From assembly GCF_032854445.1 (NCBI RefSeq), contig NC_088295.1, positions 18,151,385-18,215,384 of the forward strand: DNA of 64,000 nt, in the 5' to 3' direction. A program made the translations under genes and the position numbers. The stretch is from Liolophura sinensis (taxonomy: Eukaryota; Mollusca; Polyplacophora; Chitonida; Chitonidae). Of this stretch, positions 1-11,700 are shown piece by piece (within the stretch, counting starts at the first letter, position 1; each line of letters begins with the position of its first letter). Below the pieces are notes generated by a model. That model was given only the letters and a program-made list of their open reading frames with translations, was not told where the DNA came from and did no database searches.

Positions 1-640
1 TGTATTCTGGCTCAAAGGAGCAGACCATACAGTGTATGTCCCAAAAATAAGAAGAATTATGGTATATGATGACATACCCTGTGTATAGTATTTAATAAAT
101 TCCCTGCTAAAACCTAAACATACCCAGACAGTGTTTCACGACATTCTCAGTTTTAAGAAACTTGTGATGACATACCCTACACTGTAATAGTGGAATCATC
201 AAGACTATTATGATGGCATACCCTGAAGTGTGTTAATGAAATTTCCACCACAGCTTTCTGATGACATATCTGCACTTTATTTCATGAAATCCCCACAAGA
301 ACCTGGTGATGACAAGCCCTGTACTGTATTAATGAAATCCCTACAAGGCCCTTTGGATACCATACCTTGGCCTGTAATATTGTAATCCCCACAAGACCAT
401 GCCCTTTTCATGGCACGCGCTGAACTGTATTAATGGAATTCCAAGAACCTTATGGTGGCATACGCTGCTCTCTGTTAATGAAATCACCACAAGACACTTA
501 CGAGGGCATACCAGCAATTTATTGCATAAAATCCCCACAAAGACCTTATGGAGATAACTCCCCCCAAAAAACCTTATGGTGACATAAATCCCCACAAGAA
601 AGTTGTGATTGGAAACCAAGCACTGTATTTCGTTAAATCC
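1..640. repeat. Degenerate 48-bp minisatellite
   Basis: Units beginning TGATGACATACCCTG and ending in a form of AATCCCCACAAGAACCTTA recur near 68, 165, 211, 259, 307, 355, 452 and 500. Spacing is mostly 46-49 bp. Copies are diverged by substitutions, so the array is old. It enters the window already running, and its last units lie inside the duplication that follows. Confidence 0.75.
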
Positions 641-1285
641 TTTCTAGAGCCCTGTGTTCACATATACTAGACTATCCATGTATATGTAATAAGCAACAAT
701 ATCTGATCAAGCAGAATGAGCCTTACATGTTTACCCTTCATGTGTAAAATGTTGCCAAAAGTCTTCCTGTGGCACTACTATCAGGCACTACAGGTCTTGA
801 AATCTCTTTAAAAGCATTGTGGTGACATGCAGTGCCTTTCACACTACATGCATATGTCATAAAATTAAACGTCACTTATGATGCCCAGATGTGCACTGCA
901 TTACAAAATAACTGTCTTATGGAGATAACTCCCCCCAAAAACCTTATGGTGACATAAATCCCCACAAGAAAGTTGTGATTGGAAACCAAGCACTGTATTT
1001 CGTTAAATCCTTTCTAGAGCCCTGTGTTCACATATACTAGACTATCCATGTATATGTAATAAGCAACAATATCTGATCAAGCAGAATGAGCCTTACATGT
1101 TTACCCTTCATGTGTAAAATGTTGCCAAAAGTCTTCCTGTGGCACTACTATCAGGCACTACAGGTCTTGAAATCTCTTTAAAAGCATTGTGGTGACATGC
1201 AGTGCCTTTCACACTACATGCATATGTCATAAAATTAAACGTCACTTATGATGCCCAGATGTGCACTGCATTACAAAATAACTGT
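545..1285. repeat. Near-perfect tandem duplication of a ~370-bp segment
   Basis: Bases 545-915 and 916-1285 are the same sequence starting CTTATGGAGATAACTCC. The only difference I see is one base in an A run, giving units of 371 and 370 bp. Neighbouring repeats are well diverged, so this is either a very recent duplication or an assembly join of two haplotypes. Confidence 0.9.
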
Positions 1286-2703
1286 GCCAGACTCTATACC
1301 ACTGCATTAGACCTTACTTGAACCTGATGATGAATTGCCTGGGACTGCACGGCATACAGTATTAAAAATATATATAACCTCAGATCTAACTGTTGACATA
1401 CCTGCTGTATATTTGATCAGATTTTAGGGATAATATACGTACCAGCATTGTGATTGTGTAAGGCATACCTGAACTCAGCAGGTGTATTTAATATAATTAT
1501 GTAGATAATATGGCTTATTGGTGACTGCTGGAGTTCAGGAGGTGTAGATTTAGTGTTAAGTGACAATAAGTGGTGTGAAGAATTTGGATAATGTTGTGAT
1601 CTTAAAATATTGGAAATATCTGTTGAATTAATGCCTAGCTGAGAAGAACAGGGTATAATAGGATATAAATCCCCCCCCCAATCTCCCTTTTTTTGTTGCT
1701 TCCACTTTTTATTGAAGTTGGTTTCCCAAGCTGAAGCTGATAACTCTGCAATCTGTCTGATTCTGTGTTGGTTTTGATGACCACTCTTATAAGCATGTAC
1801 CTATTAAGAGTTGTTAAAGTTGAACAGATTATGCATTTTCAGTTTTCTTTGAAAACATTCAATCTAGTTTTTCATGGGTCCTTGTACAAAAGTTCAAAAA
1901 TTTTATGTTTTGACAATGAATTTTGTTTTTATGTCAAAGAATACAGAATTAGCTTTACAGTTAATTTATGAATGATTTCTGTCTTCCGTTTTACATAGGC
2001 ACAATTTGACAGATAGACAGAGGTTTTTGAGATGTGGTAGGTTTGATGAAAGGTTATGTAGCAGTGACAGGTAAATGCATGTAAAGTTAACACAGAAACA
2101 GGCCTGGCTGAGCAGGTGGCATCACACCCTCGTAGACATACTTACCTAATGTGTAGGAATACCAACATAGCTCGTCTGTTTGATTCGAGGAGTCTGTCGG
2201 AAAATTCCTCACACCGAATGGTTTCCTCATGGGAAAGTTACAAGAGATAACATATGCTGGTGGTTTAATGTCGATGTTTTTGTACGTGCAGAAATAACTC
2301 CTCAGGTCTGTTCTGAAGAAAGAGCACAGGCCTAAAACAGAATGCATTAATTCTATACTTTACTACATTCATTTACAGATACTTTTTGTACATTTAAGTT
2401 TGATTGTTTTATCCTAAGTTTTTTGAGACTTCAGGCTTATGGAATGAAACATTTCCATCAACAGTATGGGAGGGGGGAAGGGGAAAAAATAGCATGGAAT
2501 CCAGTTCAAAGAGGAAAATAAACGTATTGATATTTTTTTTGTTTTTATGGTTTCTATTGTTTTTAGTGTATTCATGGATTAGATTCACAGTTTAAATGAA
2601 GGCAAATCAATCAGGTAAATCAGTTTGCAGGGTGTAGATGTTAAGTGTGATATGAACCTATGCAGGAGACAGTTCACGTTGCAGTTATGTATATCCATTT
2701 CTT

Positions 2704-2765
<62 letters not shown>

Positions 2766-3835
2766 TTAGTTAAGATGAATTAAGCATCTGTTGCAAACAT
2801 AGTCATGATAATACCTCTGTTCCTCCTGGGACGAAAAATAATGAGAAAAATGCTTTTAAAAGATGGCCGTGTTTAAGTGTGCATATTTTGTAGATTGGCA
2901 GCATTTGTTCACAAATTCCCAATGTGACACTTGTCAGGGGATGGTTGTTATCACTGACCTAAAGCAGTTAAAAACTTGAGCAGTGAACACAGGTTTAATT
3001 GAGTATCATTTTCTGGAACCTAACATGTGGCCAGTTTTGTTCAATTGAGGCTAGGCTGAATATTGCTTTTTCTGCCAACATCCGGGCTTCCTTTCTGCCC
3101 AAGTTGTTTTCTTCTCTGTCTGTCTCTGTGGCCTGTGCTGTGTTTAAACTGAGCAATTGTTCCTTTATGAAGTCTGAAGGGGGGTAGGTAGAGTTCAGAT
3201 TGCCCCCAGCTGCCGTTGACCAATGACCGCTTTTTTTCCCCCCATATCACAGGCCATTCTTTGACCCATCTACACATTTACCTCCCTTTAGTTGCTTTTT
3301 AGCTCCATCATTTGGGGGGTAATTTTCCATTGCTGCTACCTATAGGCAGATAAGCATACTTTTGTAGACAGGAGAACTCCTGGCTATTTGAGCACTTTCT
3401 ACAGAATTTGAGATCTCCTTATCTTGCAGTATTTATGAAGATAGCTTCCCGCACTGTCAGGTAGAAAATCAGAGGCTTTTTTTCTAATGGTTGTAAGTAC
3501 AGCAAAGGCTCAAGTAGAGTGATGTAAAGCAGATAGGGAGCAGGTGGGCATTGTGGATTCTACCAGAATGATTTACTGTCAGTGGCACTGATGTAAATCA
3601 TAACAGACAGCTCATGGAGGAAGAGAATGAGCCTCAGACAAATTGTCAAATGACCAAAGATGTCATATGTTGTAGCATTGTTTTGGTTTATTGCTCGAGG
3701 TGGTGTCCAGCTTTCATGTACTATCTGACCGCTGCTAAGTTTTACGTCAAAGCGTATATATGTGATACCATGTACAAAAGGCATTACCACGGTGAAGTAT
3801 TTTGATAGAATAGCGCTGTTATAATTTAGATTTTG
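1286..3835. other. Non-coding stretch with a long (TA)n and a candidate minus-strand exon
   Basis: AT-rich sequence. It contains the candidate exon at 2146-2312 (listed separately), a C run near 1671 and a (TA)n microsatellite at about 2704-2762. Nothing else is recognised. Confidence 0.5.
2146..2312 (-). other. Candidate coding exon of an unknown minus-strand gene
   Basis: On the minus strand a pyrimidine tract and acceptor (CTGTGCTCTTTCTTCAG, AG at 2314-2313) is followed by 167 nt open in one frame and then a consensus donor (ACATTAG|GTAAGTATG, GT at 2145-2144). The peptide includes CNFPMRKPFGVRNFPTDSS and TDELCWYSYTLG, with three cysteines, mixed composition and no repeat character. I recognise no family. 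Phase is 2 incoming and 1 outgoing. The open frame runs on into both flanks, so it may still be chance, and no partner exon was found in the window. Confidence 0.3.
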
Positions 3836-4612
3836 GGGCACTGCAGCTGTTTTTGCATTTAGGACATTACAGCAATGTAGTACTTAGGGAACTTTACTAG
3901 TGCAGCACTTAGGGCACTGCAACAGTGTTGTACTTTGGGCACTATAGCAGTGCAGTACTTAGGATACTACAGCAGTGTAGTGCTAAGGTCACTGCAGCAC
4001 TTAGCATACTACAGCAATGTAGTACTTAGGGCGCTAGAGTAGTGCAGCACTTTGGACACTACAGCAATGCAGCACTTAGGACACTACAATAGTGCAGCAC
4101 TACACATACTACAGTAATGTAGTACTTAGGGCACTACACAAATGTTATACTTATGGCACTACACAAATGTTATACTTATGGCACAATAGTAGTGCAGTAC
4201 TTAGGATACTACAGCATTGTAGTGCTTAGGTCACTATAATAATGTAGAATTTAGGACACAACAGCAATGTAGTGCTTAGGGCACTACAGTATGCATCATT
4301 TAGCATACTGCAGCAATGTAGTTCTTAGGGCACTAGAGTAGTGCAGCACTTTGGACATTACAGCAATGCAGCACTTAGGACACTACAATAGTGCAGCACT
4401 TATGATACTACAGCAATATAGTACTTAGGGCACTACAGAAATGTAGTACTTTGGGTACTGTAGTAGTTTAGCTCAAAGGATACAAATCTAAAGACATAAA
4501 TCAAAGGCAGTACTAAGGTGCAGTATTTGGGCAGTAGTGTATGTTTGTGATAGTAAATATTAGTTAGGGCACTACATAGTGCATGCACTAACTAAGGGCA
4601 CTACAACCAGTA
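3836..4612. repeat. 25-bp minisatellite array with higher-order repeats
   Basis: About 25-30 copies of a 25-bp unit close to AGGGCACTACAGCAATG followed by TAGTACTT, diverging towards the right end. A block at about 4012-4105 recurs at about 4303-4400 with the same order of variant units, which indicates duplication of several units at once. The unit contains both GCACTA and TAGTGC-like halves, so single strands could fold. Confidence 0.8.
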
Positions 4613-5613
4613 CAGTGTATGCAGTTGGTCTATGACTTTCATGTCTACCATGTTAGATGTGTTTCCTAGTGTTCTCAATATTTTGACTTGGGAAGAGTTA
4701 AGAGGGAGGGAGATGTAAACTGACCGTGCTTGTGACCAGCTGCTGGGGATGGAGGGACTGTTACTGGGAAGGGGATGGGGGCTGTCTGGTATGGAAAGTG
4801 CCCTGGGAAGCTGGGAGAGGAGGGGCAATTTGATAGGTTCAGCGGACATGTGTTTGGTGTAAACTTGGCCTCACATAGTTACTCCCCAGCTCTCCTTCTC
4901 TTTGTATACCAGCCGAGCTCAATGTTTCCATATATATATATATATATATGTGTGTAGGGCCTACACATGAGGCTCCATTGGATTGTAACCATTGATTATT
5001 GGAATGAAAAATTAATGTACATTAATAATCATTTCTACTTCTGTAACTGAAACTTTACAACACACTAACTGTTATGTACAAAAAGCATTTATGAAGAAAT
5101 GTTTGAAATTTATATTGATAAATTTAAGGTTTGTGTATATTCTTCGAATAGATATTGTGCACGGAAAGCATACAGATGTGGTCACTGTTCTGATGAGAGG
5201 AGCAGTGCAGTCAGTGCTAGGTCAGGTCCCCACGCCTGTTAACTAGGAACTCTGACCAAGTGACTAAGTGAGGGATGGTTATTTTCTCTTGGCTTCCATT
5301 CAGTGAACGGGTTCATCTGAGTTTAATGGATTGAGAAAGAAACTTTGAAGAATAAAGAATTTGCATATGAAAACCAAAAGCCTATACATTTACATAAGGT
5401 ATGTTTATGTCAATGTTTATTACCATATTAACAATAAATAGACTTTATTTACTCACCTACATTAACAATTAAAACGTTGGCTTGCTGCAACTGTCAGGGT
5501 CTTGAGCCATGACGTTGCATGTTCAAACCCAGCTATCGCAGCTTAATTAAACAAATAGATACAATGTAAACAGCAATCAGATTTTTTGGATGAATTAATT
5601 GTCTAGTAATTAT
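4613..5613. other. Non-coding stretch, simple repeats only
   Basis: Contains a (TA)n/(TG)n tract at about 4930-4956 and a weak tRNA-like trace near 5478-5550 (B-box-like GTTCAAACCC). No gene or other element is recognised. Confidence 0.5.
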
Positions 5614-6082
5614 TAAAGTGAACATAAAGTCTGTCACTATATATACATAGAAAAATTCTTATAGGACACATTTATCACAGAAAAGTTTGGCCAAATGTTT
5701 ACACCCATGCAGGATTGATATGAGCAGGGCTGCTAAAGCAAGACACTTGTGTCCACGAACATTGCCCTGACCGAGCTTCAAACTAAAAGAAACATTGGCC
5801 CTTTGAGGACGGAACAGGGCTGATACTCTTTGGTTGGATATCAGACATTTTTGTATTTTCTCATTGTCACCTTGGTATGAGAGAGGTCCTAGGTTTTGTG
5901 ACGTCACTGAAGATAGCAATAACGTGGCAAAATGTCGTCACCAAATGAATGGCTAGGTACTGACGATTACTATTTTTTTTGTTGATAAGTGGTGTAAAAT
6001 TTTAAAGATATTTTTGAAACATTTCTGGAATACTACTTTATTAAATAATTTAGCTTTAGTGGCTGACTTTATGTTCACTTTA
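5614..6082. mobile_element. MITE with TA target duplication (Tc1/mariner-type signature)
   Basis: Terminal inverted repeats of 23 bp, left 5616-5638 (AAGTGAACATAAAGTC...) and right 6058-6080, match at 20 of 23 positions. TA dinucleotides flank both ends (5614-5615 and 6081-6082). The 465-bp interior has no transposase frame, only a chance minus-strand open frame. A TA duplication with short TIRs fits non-autonomous Tc1/mariner-like elements. The interior includes a perfect cAMP-response-element palindrome GTGACGTCAC at 5898-5907. Confidence 0.75.
5898..5907. promoter_or_regulatory. CRE palindrome inside the MITE
   Basis: GTGACGTCAC contains the full TGACGTCA consensus bound by CREB/ATF factors. 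It lies within a transposable element, so it may be incidental. Confidence 0.3.
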
Positions 6083-9000
6083 TTTGCTTGTAAAAATGTT
6101 CAGTTGTAATTTAAAATGTTCAATTAAACCTAAGAACTTGTAAGCTAAGTGCTTTGAAAACTCTTAAATTGTGGATTCACAGAGGCAAGAAATTTAGAAC
6201 TGCTTTGAAAAATTGCTGACAGAATCAGTGTAGGATGAAGAAAATAACTTGATCTGCTCTGCCTTTCATAACAAGGATACTGATTTTAATTGTTTCATAT
6301 TCTGTAGGTTGAAATTTGAGCAGCAGCTTCACTATTTCTTCTGATTTTGGACACCTGGTTTGCCCTTTTTAGCCAATAAAATGTGGCGGGAATATTGAGT
6401 TTCTTTTTTCTCACATGGTTAGACCATCTAACTTACAACATACTCATATCGTTACTTTTGTAAAAAAAGGTGAAAGAAATGTAATATTCTGCTTTCAGCA
6501 CTACTAATATCTGTCCCAAAAATTGAAGAATTAGGGTGGTCCAGGTGAAATGCAAATATATATATATATATGGGAAATATATATATATATATATAATGTA
6601 GATAAATATATATCAGTTCTTAATGTTAATTATTTGGGAACTAATCAGTGCCTGTTGTGACTACCAGTCCATTGCTTACATTTTGTAATAAAAGAACAAT
6701 TTAATCTTTGGCATGACTTAAATACCAATTTTGTTAGTCTCACTGAATTATCTGTTACTGAGCTTAATATCACATGAAATTACAAATCTAAAACAGTTGT
6801 CATGCCTTTGAGGGTTGATAAGTAAACCTGTTGAATTGGCGGTGTCAATACATCTATGTAACCTTGGATGGTTTCTACAAGAATTGAAGGTCAAATGTTC
6901 TCACAGACCTGCAGAAAGAAATGATTGTGTCTTGAAGATTAGCTTTGAAAATTACAAACTGGTTAGTTGACAGAGGTCTCAGTTTTTAACCTGAGTTAGT
7001 AATCAAGAGGGATAATTGGTTCTGTCAACCGAGTCATTACTGACCAGGTTCATAACACTGATCTGTCTTAGCTGTGTTTGGAACACTGCTACCGGGGAAT
7101 CCCATTGATTTTCTTCTTCATTCATGTTTCATCAGATGTTCAGAGGAAGAAAAACACTCATTAGTTGTGATTTCACCATCACAGGTCGAAGGAATAAATT
7201 TATATTGATCTCCCTGGAGCGGGTGCTATCAGTTCGGTGAAATGAAACCTCATTTGGACAGAAATTTATCGGCCTTTCTTTCCGAAAAAAAACTTGTTGT
7301 TGATGAAAAAATCATGCAAGCCTAATTTTTTCATTTTGTACTGAAATGAGTGTTGAAAAGTGGATGGGCTTCTGTTTGATACATGTTCACGGTTGTCTGT
7401 ATTAACAATGTTAATTGCACCGGGATGGAGTTACCATAAAACCTGGGTGAGCCAGATATGGGGCTTAGCTTTACCCCTTAGATACCCTTTCTGCTGTAAT
7501 CCAAGGAAGTGACTGACCACGTTCTCTCTGCTAGCCCTGCCATCAATTTGGCAGAACAACAAAATTAGGCATAAATTATTTAAGGCATTGATGGCTAAAT
7601 CAATATTGCCGAGGTTGAAAGCAGGCATGAGAGCTGCGAGTGAAAGGGCAATGGGTAAGGCAGACCGTGACATTCTGAGTCAAGATTCCTCCTTGCAGAA
7701 ATCCTCTGAGGAAGGAGGGAGCATTTGTTGTAACCATGATAAATGATAGAGGAAACCATTGGCACAGGCCATTGGCTTTGGTTAGCCTTCGCCTCTGGCC
7801 TGCTAATAGGGCTCTAATGAACCACTGTCTTTTCCTCGATTCTATCATTCCCTTCATGCGTTTACCCTCTTCTAGCCATTAAACCTCACATTACATTACA
7901 TTAAGCATAGGCAGGAAAGGTGTATTAAGTGCTACATCTAATGAAAAAAATGGTGATGGTTGATTATGATGAAAGTATTCAGGTTTTAGAAGATTTTTGT
8001 CATCAGCTTTGCTTCAGGAAACTGTAAGTGTTTTTGAAGATAATTTTGTTTAAAGTTATAACTTCATTGTAACAGGTAAAGTGACAAATACCCTGGCCAG
8101 CTGGCTGGTGTGTAACACATTAGTGATGACAATCAGCTGAGATCAGCTGAAATCAATAGCTAAATTGGTTGTGGCGGCATCCCCTCTATTGGTCATGTAC
8201 AAATAACAGGCATCATCTAGCATGCACTTGTGAACCCATAACACTCACTCCCAAGAAGCTGCAAAGTTGTCTCCCCTCTGCAAGCACATTCAAGTATCAT
8301 AACCGTCTAAATCGGGTGTTAAGGGCTGGCTCACCAGTGAGATAGCTCATGCATTGAACTGTGTGAATGGGCTGTCATACAGTTTATAATCAAACAATGT
8401 ACCAGCCCGCAGTCCCTTTATAAAAAGAAAGGTTAGCACTGGCTCTGCTGGCTATAGTTATAGACTGCTTTATTGTTTACTAACATGTACATGTGTGTAT
8501 GTAAAGGAGCATTCAGCTCTGAAAGGTACTGTGTAAATCTTCCACCCAGGGGTTCCAAGGAGGGCACCTCTGCATGGGATCTCATGGGGCAGTTGGCTTT
8601 AATTTTACTGTGGATGGCAAGTTGATGCATAGTAAACAAAGGCACACTTTGCTTTCAGTGTATAGTAAAGAGTTTACTGAAGCCTTGCTGGTAAAAGTTA
8701 TTATTTTTGACCAGGTAGTCACTCATGTTTCAACCATGATTACCCCCATAGGGAGCCTCAGTGATATCTTGACTTGCTTCAGTGCCCCTTAACAGAGTAT
8801 TTGACACAATTCTTAAAGCCTGTGATCTGGTATCAGTGGCAGTTGACTGTGTTTAGTGTGTGATAATTGATCAGCTCAGTATTATAGACAGAGAAAACAA
8901 GGCCGATAAAAGGAGCAGCTGAGAGCACCGTCCACAAGGTACAGACAGGTAGATAGATCAGGTATATGGGGCTCACAGATCAGCTGCTGTTAACAAAGAT

Positions 9001-9326
9001 GTTGTCTCTGCTTTAAGTACCTGTGAGACTGATTTAGATAGCACTGCCAGGAGACTAGGGGTGTGATGTGTGGGCTTTGCCTGCCTGTGGGGCTGAGGGT
9101 TGTATTCAGAAGCCCTTAGACCTCCCTTGGTGTGAAGTGTCCCTTATTCACACAAAAACTGAGTTCAAGACATCATCTACAACTGCTTACTGTTAAATAT
9201 TCTATATTAACAGTGCCCAATGTTACAAGTTAACCAGTATGATACTCCCAAGAGAGCATTAGAGGAGAGTTAAGTGTAAGTGTGGCCATGTAGCTTAAGT
9301 TTCACTCAGTTGGTGGGGGAAACTCC
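6083..9326. other. Non-coding stretch with E-box-rich islands
   Basis: AT-rich background with an interrupted (TA)n at about 6555-6596. The parts at about 7420-7860 and 8060-9130 are less AT-rich and complex, with several CAGCTG E-boxes (for example at 8131-8150 and around 8915 and 8980). They look like candidate regulatory sequence, but conservation cannot be judged here. No coding frame is convincing. Confidence 0.35.
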
Positions 9327-9426
9327 AGGTGATACGTTTGTGGTACAGGTGATAAGTATGTGGTACAGGTGATAAGTACGTGGTACACCTAATTAGTTTA
9401 TTGTACAGAGGATAAGTATGTTGTGC
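9327..9426. repeat. 20-bp minisatellite, five units
   Basis: Five head-to-tail units based on AGGTGATAAGTATGTGGTAC. The second and third differ at one position, and the last two are more diverged. Confidence 0.8.
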
Positions 9427-9529
9427 TGGTGGCTACAAATGACATGTCAGTTATACAGGGCACAACATGTTTCTGTGGTGATAGTCACCCTGTAAATGTA
9501 CAGGTAATAGCCTTCTTGTCTCGGTTCAA

Positions 9530-9900
9530 ATTCCTTTTGTTGGCAGAGTTTAGTGCTCTTTGATTTTTACCTACAGCATGAGACGTCATAGTTTGAGCTG
9601 TGTGTGAATGAGCAAGTTTTTGCCTTGACATGGAGTTGTGCTGATGTTTTGATTAATCCGCCGGGGATGTACATCTTGTTAACATACTGTAATTGAATTG
9701 GTTGCTTCAGATACATTGAGTCTAGGCTGATTTGTATTCAATTCAGTGGGTGTTCCGCTTGACTGAGCGACACTGTGTGAACATGACTAAAGGCATAAGC
9801 GTGTCCTACAGCCGGTCATGGCAGTCAAATTTATTATTGGAGATTGGAAGGAGCATCCAGGACAGATATAATTACTAAATAGGACTAATTAAAAAGATGA
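9530..9900. promoter_or_regulatory. Candidate cis-regulatory island upstream of the 5' exon
   Basis: A non-repetitive stretch with clustered homeodomain-type cores (TTAATCC, TAATTACT, ACTAATTAAAA), an isolated GACGTCA and several CpGs in an otherwise CpG-poor setting. Called only from motif density and contrast with surrounding AT-rich DNA. Confidence 0.2.
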
Positions 9901-11640
9901 ACATGCTCACTTTGCTTTTCTACATCTTCTGTCATCATCTTCTTGTAAGGTTCTGTGACAGTATCAGTGGATAGACAGGCACTGTGTCGCTGTAAATACA
10001 TGTATTCCACAGGTATATTTCGTATGCAATGGCTGTTTTTGTAAGCAACTGACTTGCCAATCCATGTTAGTCTAAGTAATTCCTAAAATGTCTGATTGTT
10101 TTTATGTAGTATTGTTGTTCAACAGATACTTTTGTAACTCAGATTTGTCATACACTGGTTAAAAGTGGAGGAAACACAAAAATCATGTGAACTTTAGATG
10201 AAAGAGTATGAAAAGTTATTTGTAAATATGGTAAAATATAAATTTTTTTTTTGATTTTTCAAAGGATATCCTACATGAAAATAGTCTTTGTATGGTCCAT
10301 ATTTTGGACCTCCTCTTGGTATATATTGTCTTTGTATAATAATATTCTAAATGATGATGTAATGCTTGTGTAATAAATTTATATATGCTCAAATTTGGTC
10401 TTATAAACTAACAGTGATCTACAGCCACAGTTTTAATCATATTTATAGTTTTAATATTTGCATAAACATTGTCATAATAGCGATTGAATGCATATGTTTA
10501 AATATAAACAACAAATTTACGTTCAAAGATTAATCAAAGATGGTGTATGGTATACCTAGTGGTGGTTTCACATAAGCACATACACAAAAGTACTTTAAAA
10601 TATTCTCCTGAAAGAAAAATTGAAAAAAAAATATTAAAAAGCTTATATACAAATAATTTTGTATGGTCTTCAATCTTCTCCTTCTTTTTTAGAACAGTAT
10701 ATTCATGTATGTACTAATGCTGTCATGTAGTTTTACACACATGCATGTTTGTTAAGATTTGGAACATTTGTGTCTTTAAAGTTTGAAAACTAACATTTGG
10801 TGGTTGAGAATGAACTTTTTTCTGAATTCTTTATCACCCTGAAAAGTATTTATCCTTCAAAATTTTATTTTAAAGATTTTCAGACTAGCTTTCTGTAGGT
10901 ATATTTGTAGGTTTTATGAAATTTTTGTTTTTATTGTAAATTCATATCTTCCATTCTTTAAGAGAACAAAATTGAGGAAATATTTTTTTAAATAATATCA
11001 CTACACATATAAAACTATAAAGCTGAACATTATCAAAAAAGTTTTTCTTGCTGTCATCATCGACCCACTGTTGTGATTGTTATGAATATGTTCTTCTATG
11101 TGAAGTTGCCCCTTTTTAATCAGGGATATCACACTGAGCTTATATGTTCTCGCCTGGTTTTTCAGAATTATTATGAACATTTACACATGCATGTATCATA
11201 CAGGCTGCAAACCAACATTGAAACATATAAAGACCTCTAAACAGTATTTACAGCCTAAATTGATTCATTTATTTCTCTAGTTGGACTATTGCACTGTAGT
11301 CTGGGATATTTCCTGTTTTGTGATAGTGATCCTGTATTATGAACTGATACTTATCCCACTGATGACCACTGTGTGTGGCTGTTCAATCAGGTTCAAATTT
11401 ATGCTTTAAGAAACTGCTATTTTTACTGTTTTATTGCCTTTCTAGATTATGAGATAAATCTGTGTAGTAGTTAAAAGAAATGTACATTTATTCTTGGTGT
11501 AAGCTTTGACAACAATCAACAGTACAAGGGTTTAACTGGTGTTAAGCACGTCCATCAGTTTTTGTTTTGTTTTGAATGTTCTCAGTATAATTGTGATTGT
11601 TATGAAAGCCATTCACTGCCTCCTGTTTTGAACATGTTCT

Positions 11641-11700
11641 GGCCCCGATATGGCTGACATATTGTCAATGTGGCATTAAACCATAATTATTCGTTCCTTG
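11641..11700 (+). mobile_element. SINE 3'-tail fragment, second type
   Basis: The segment ATATGGCTGACATATTGTCA, followed by a stretch ending GGCATTAAACCATAATTATT, resembles the tail of a common molluscan SINE (…ATATGGCTGAAATATTGC, then GGCGTTAAACCA with a short repeat tail). Only the tail is recognised, from memory of such repeats. Confidence 0.35.

Noticed and set aside
2100-2190. Possible tRNA-like element (GGCTGAGCAGGTGG and TTTGATTCGAGG)
   Set aside because: The spacing is too long and no SINE body or tail follows; the overlapping minus-strand exon reading explains the segment better.
2704-2762. Long (TA)n considered as a structural or origin element
   Set aside because: Ordinary microsatellite; similar tracts occur at 4930 and 6555 with no associated feature.
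5478-5550. tRNA-like trace with GTTCAAACCC
   Set aside because: Only a B-box-like match; no convincing A-box, stems or tail.
5659-5919. 86-codon minus-strand open frame
   Set aside because: Lies inside the TA-flanked MITE, shows no transposase features and has no splice support.
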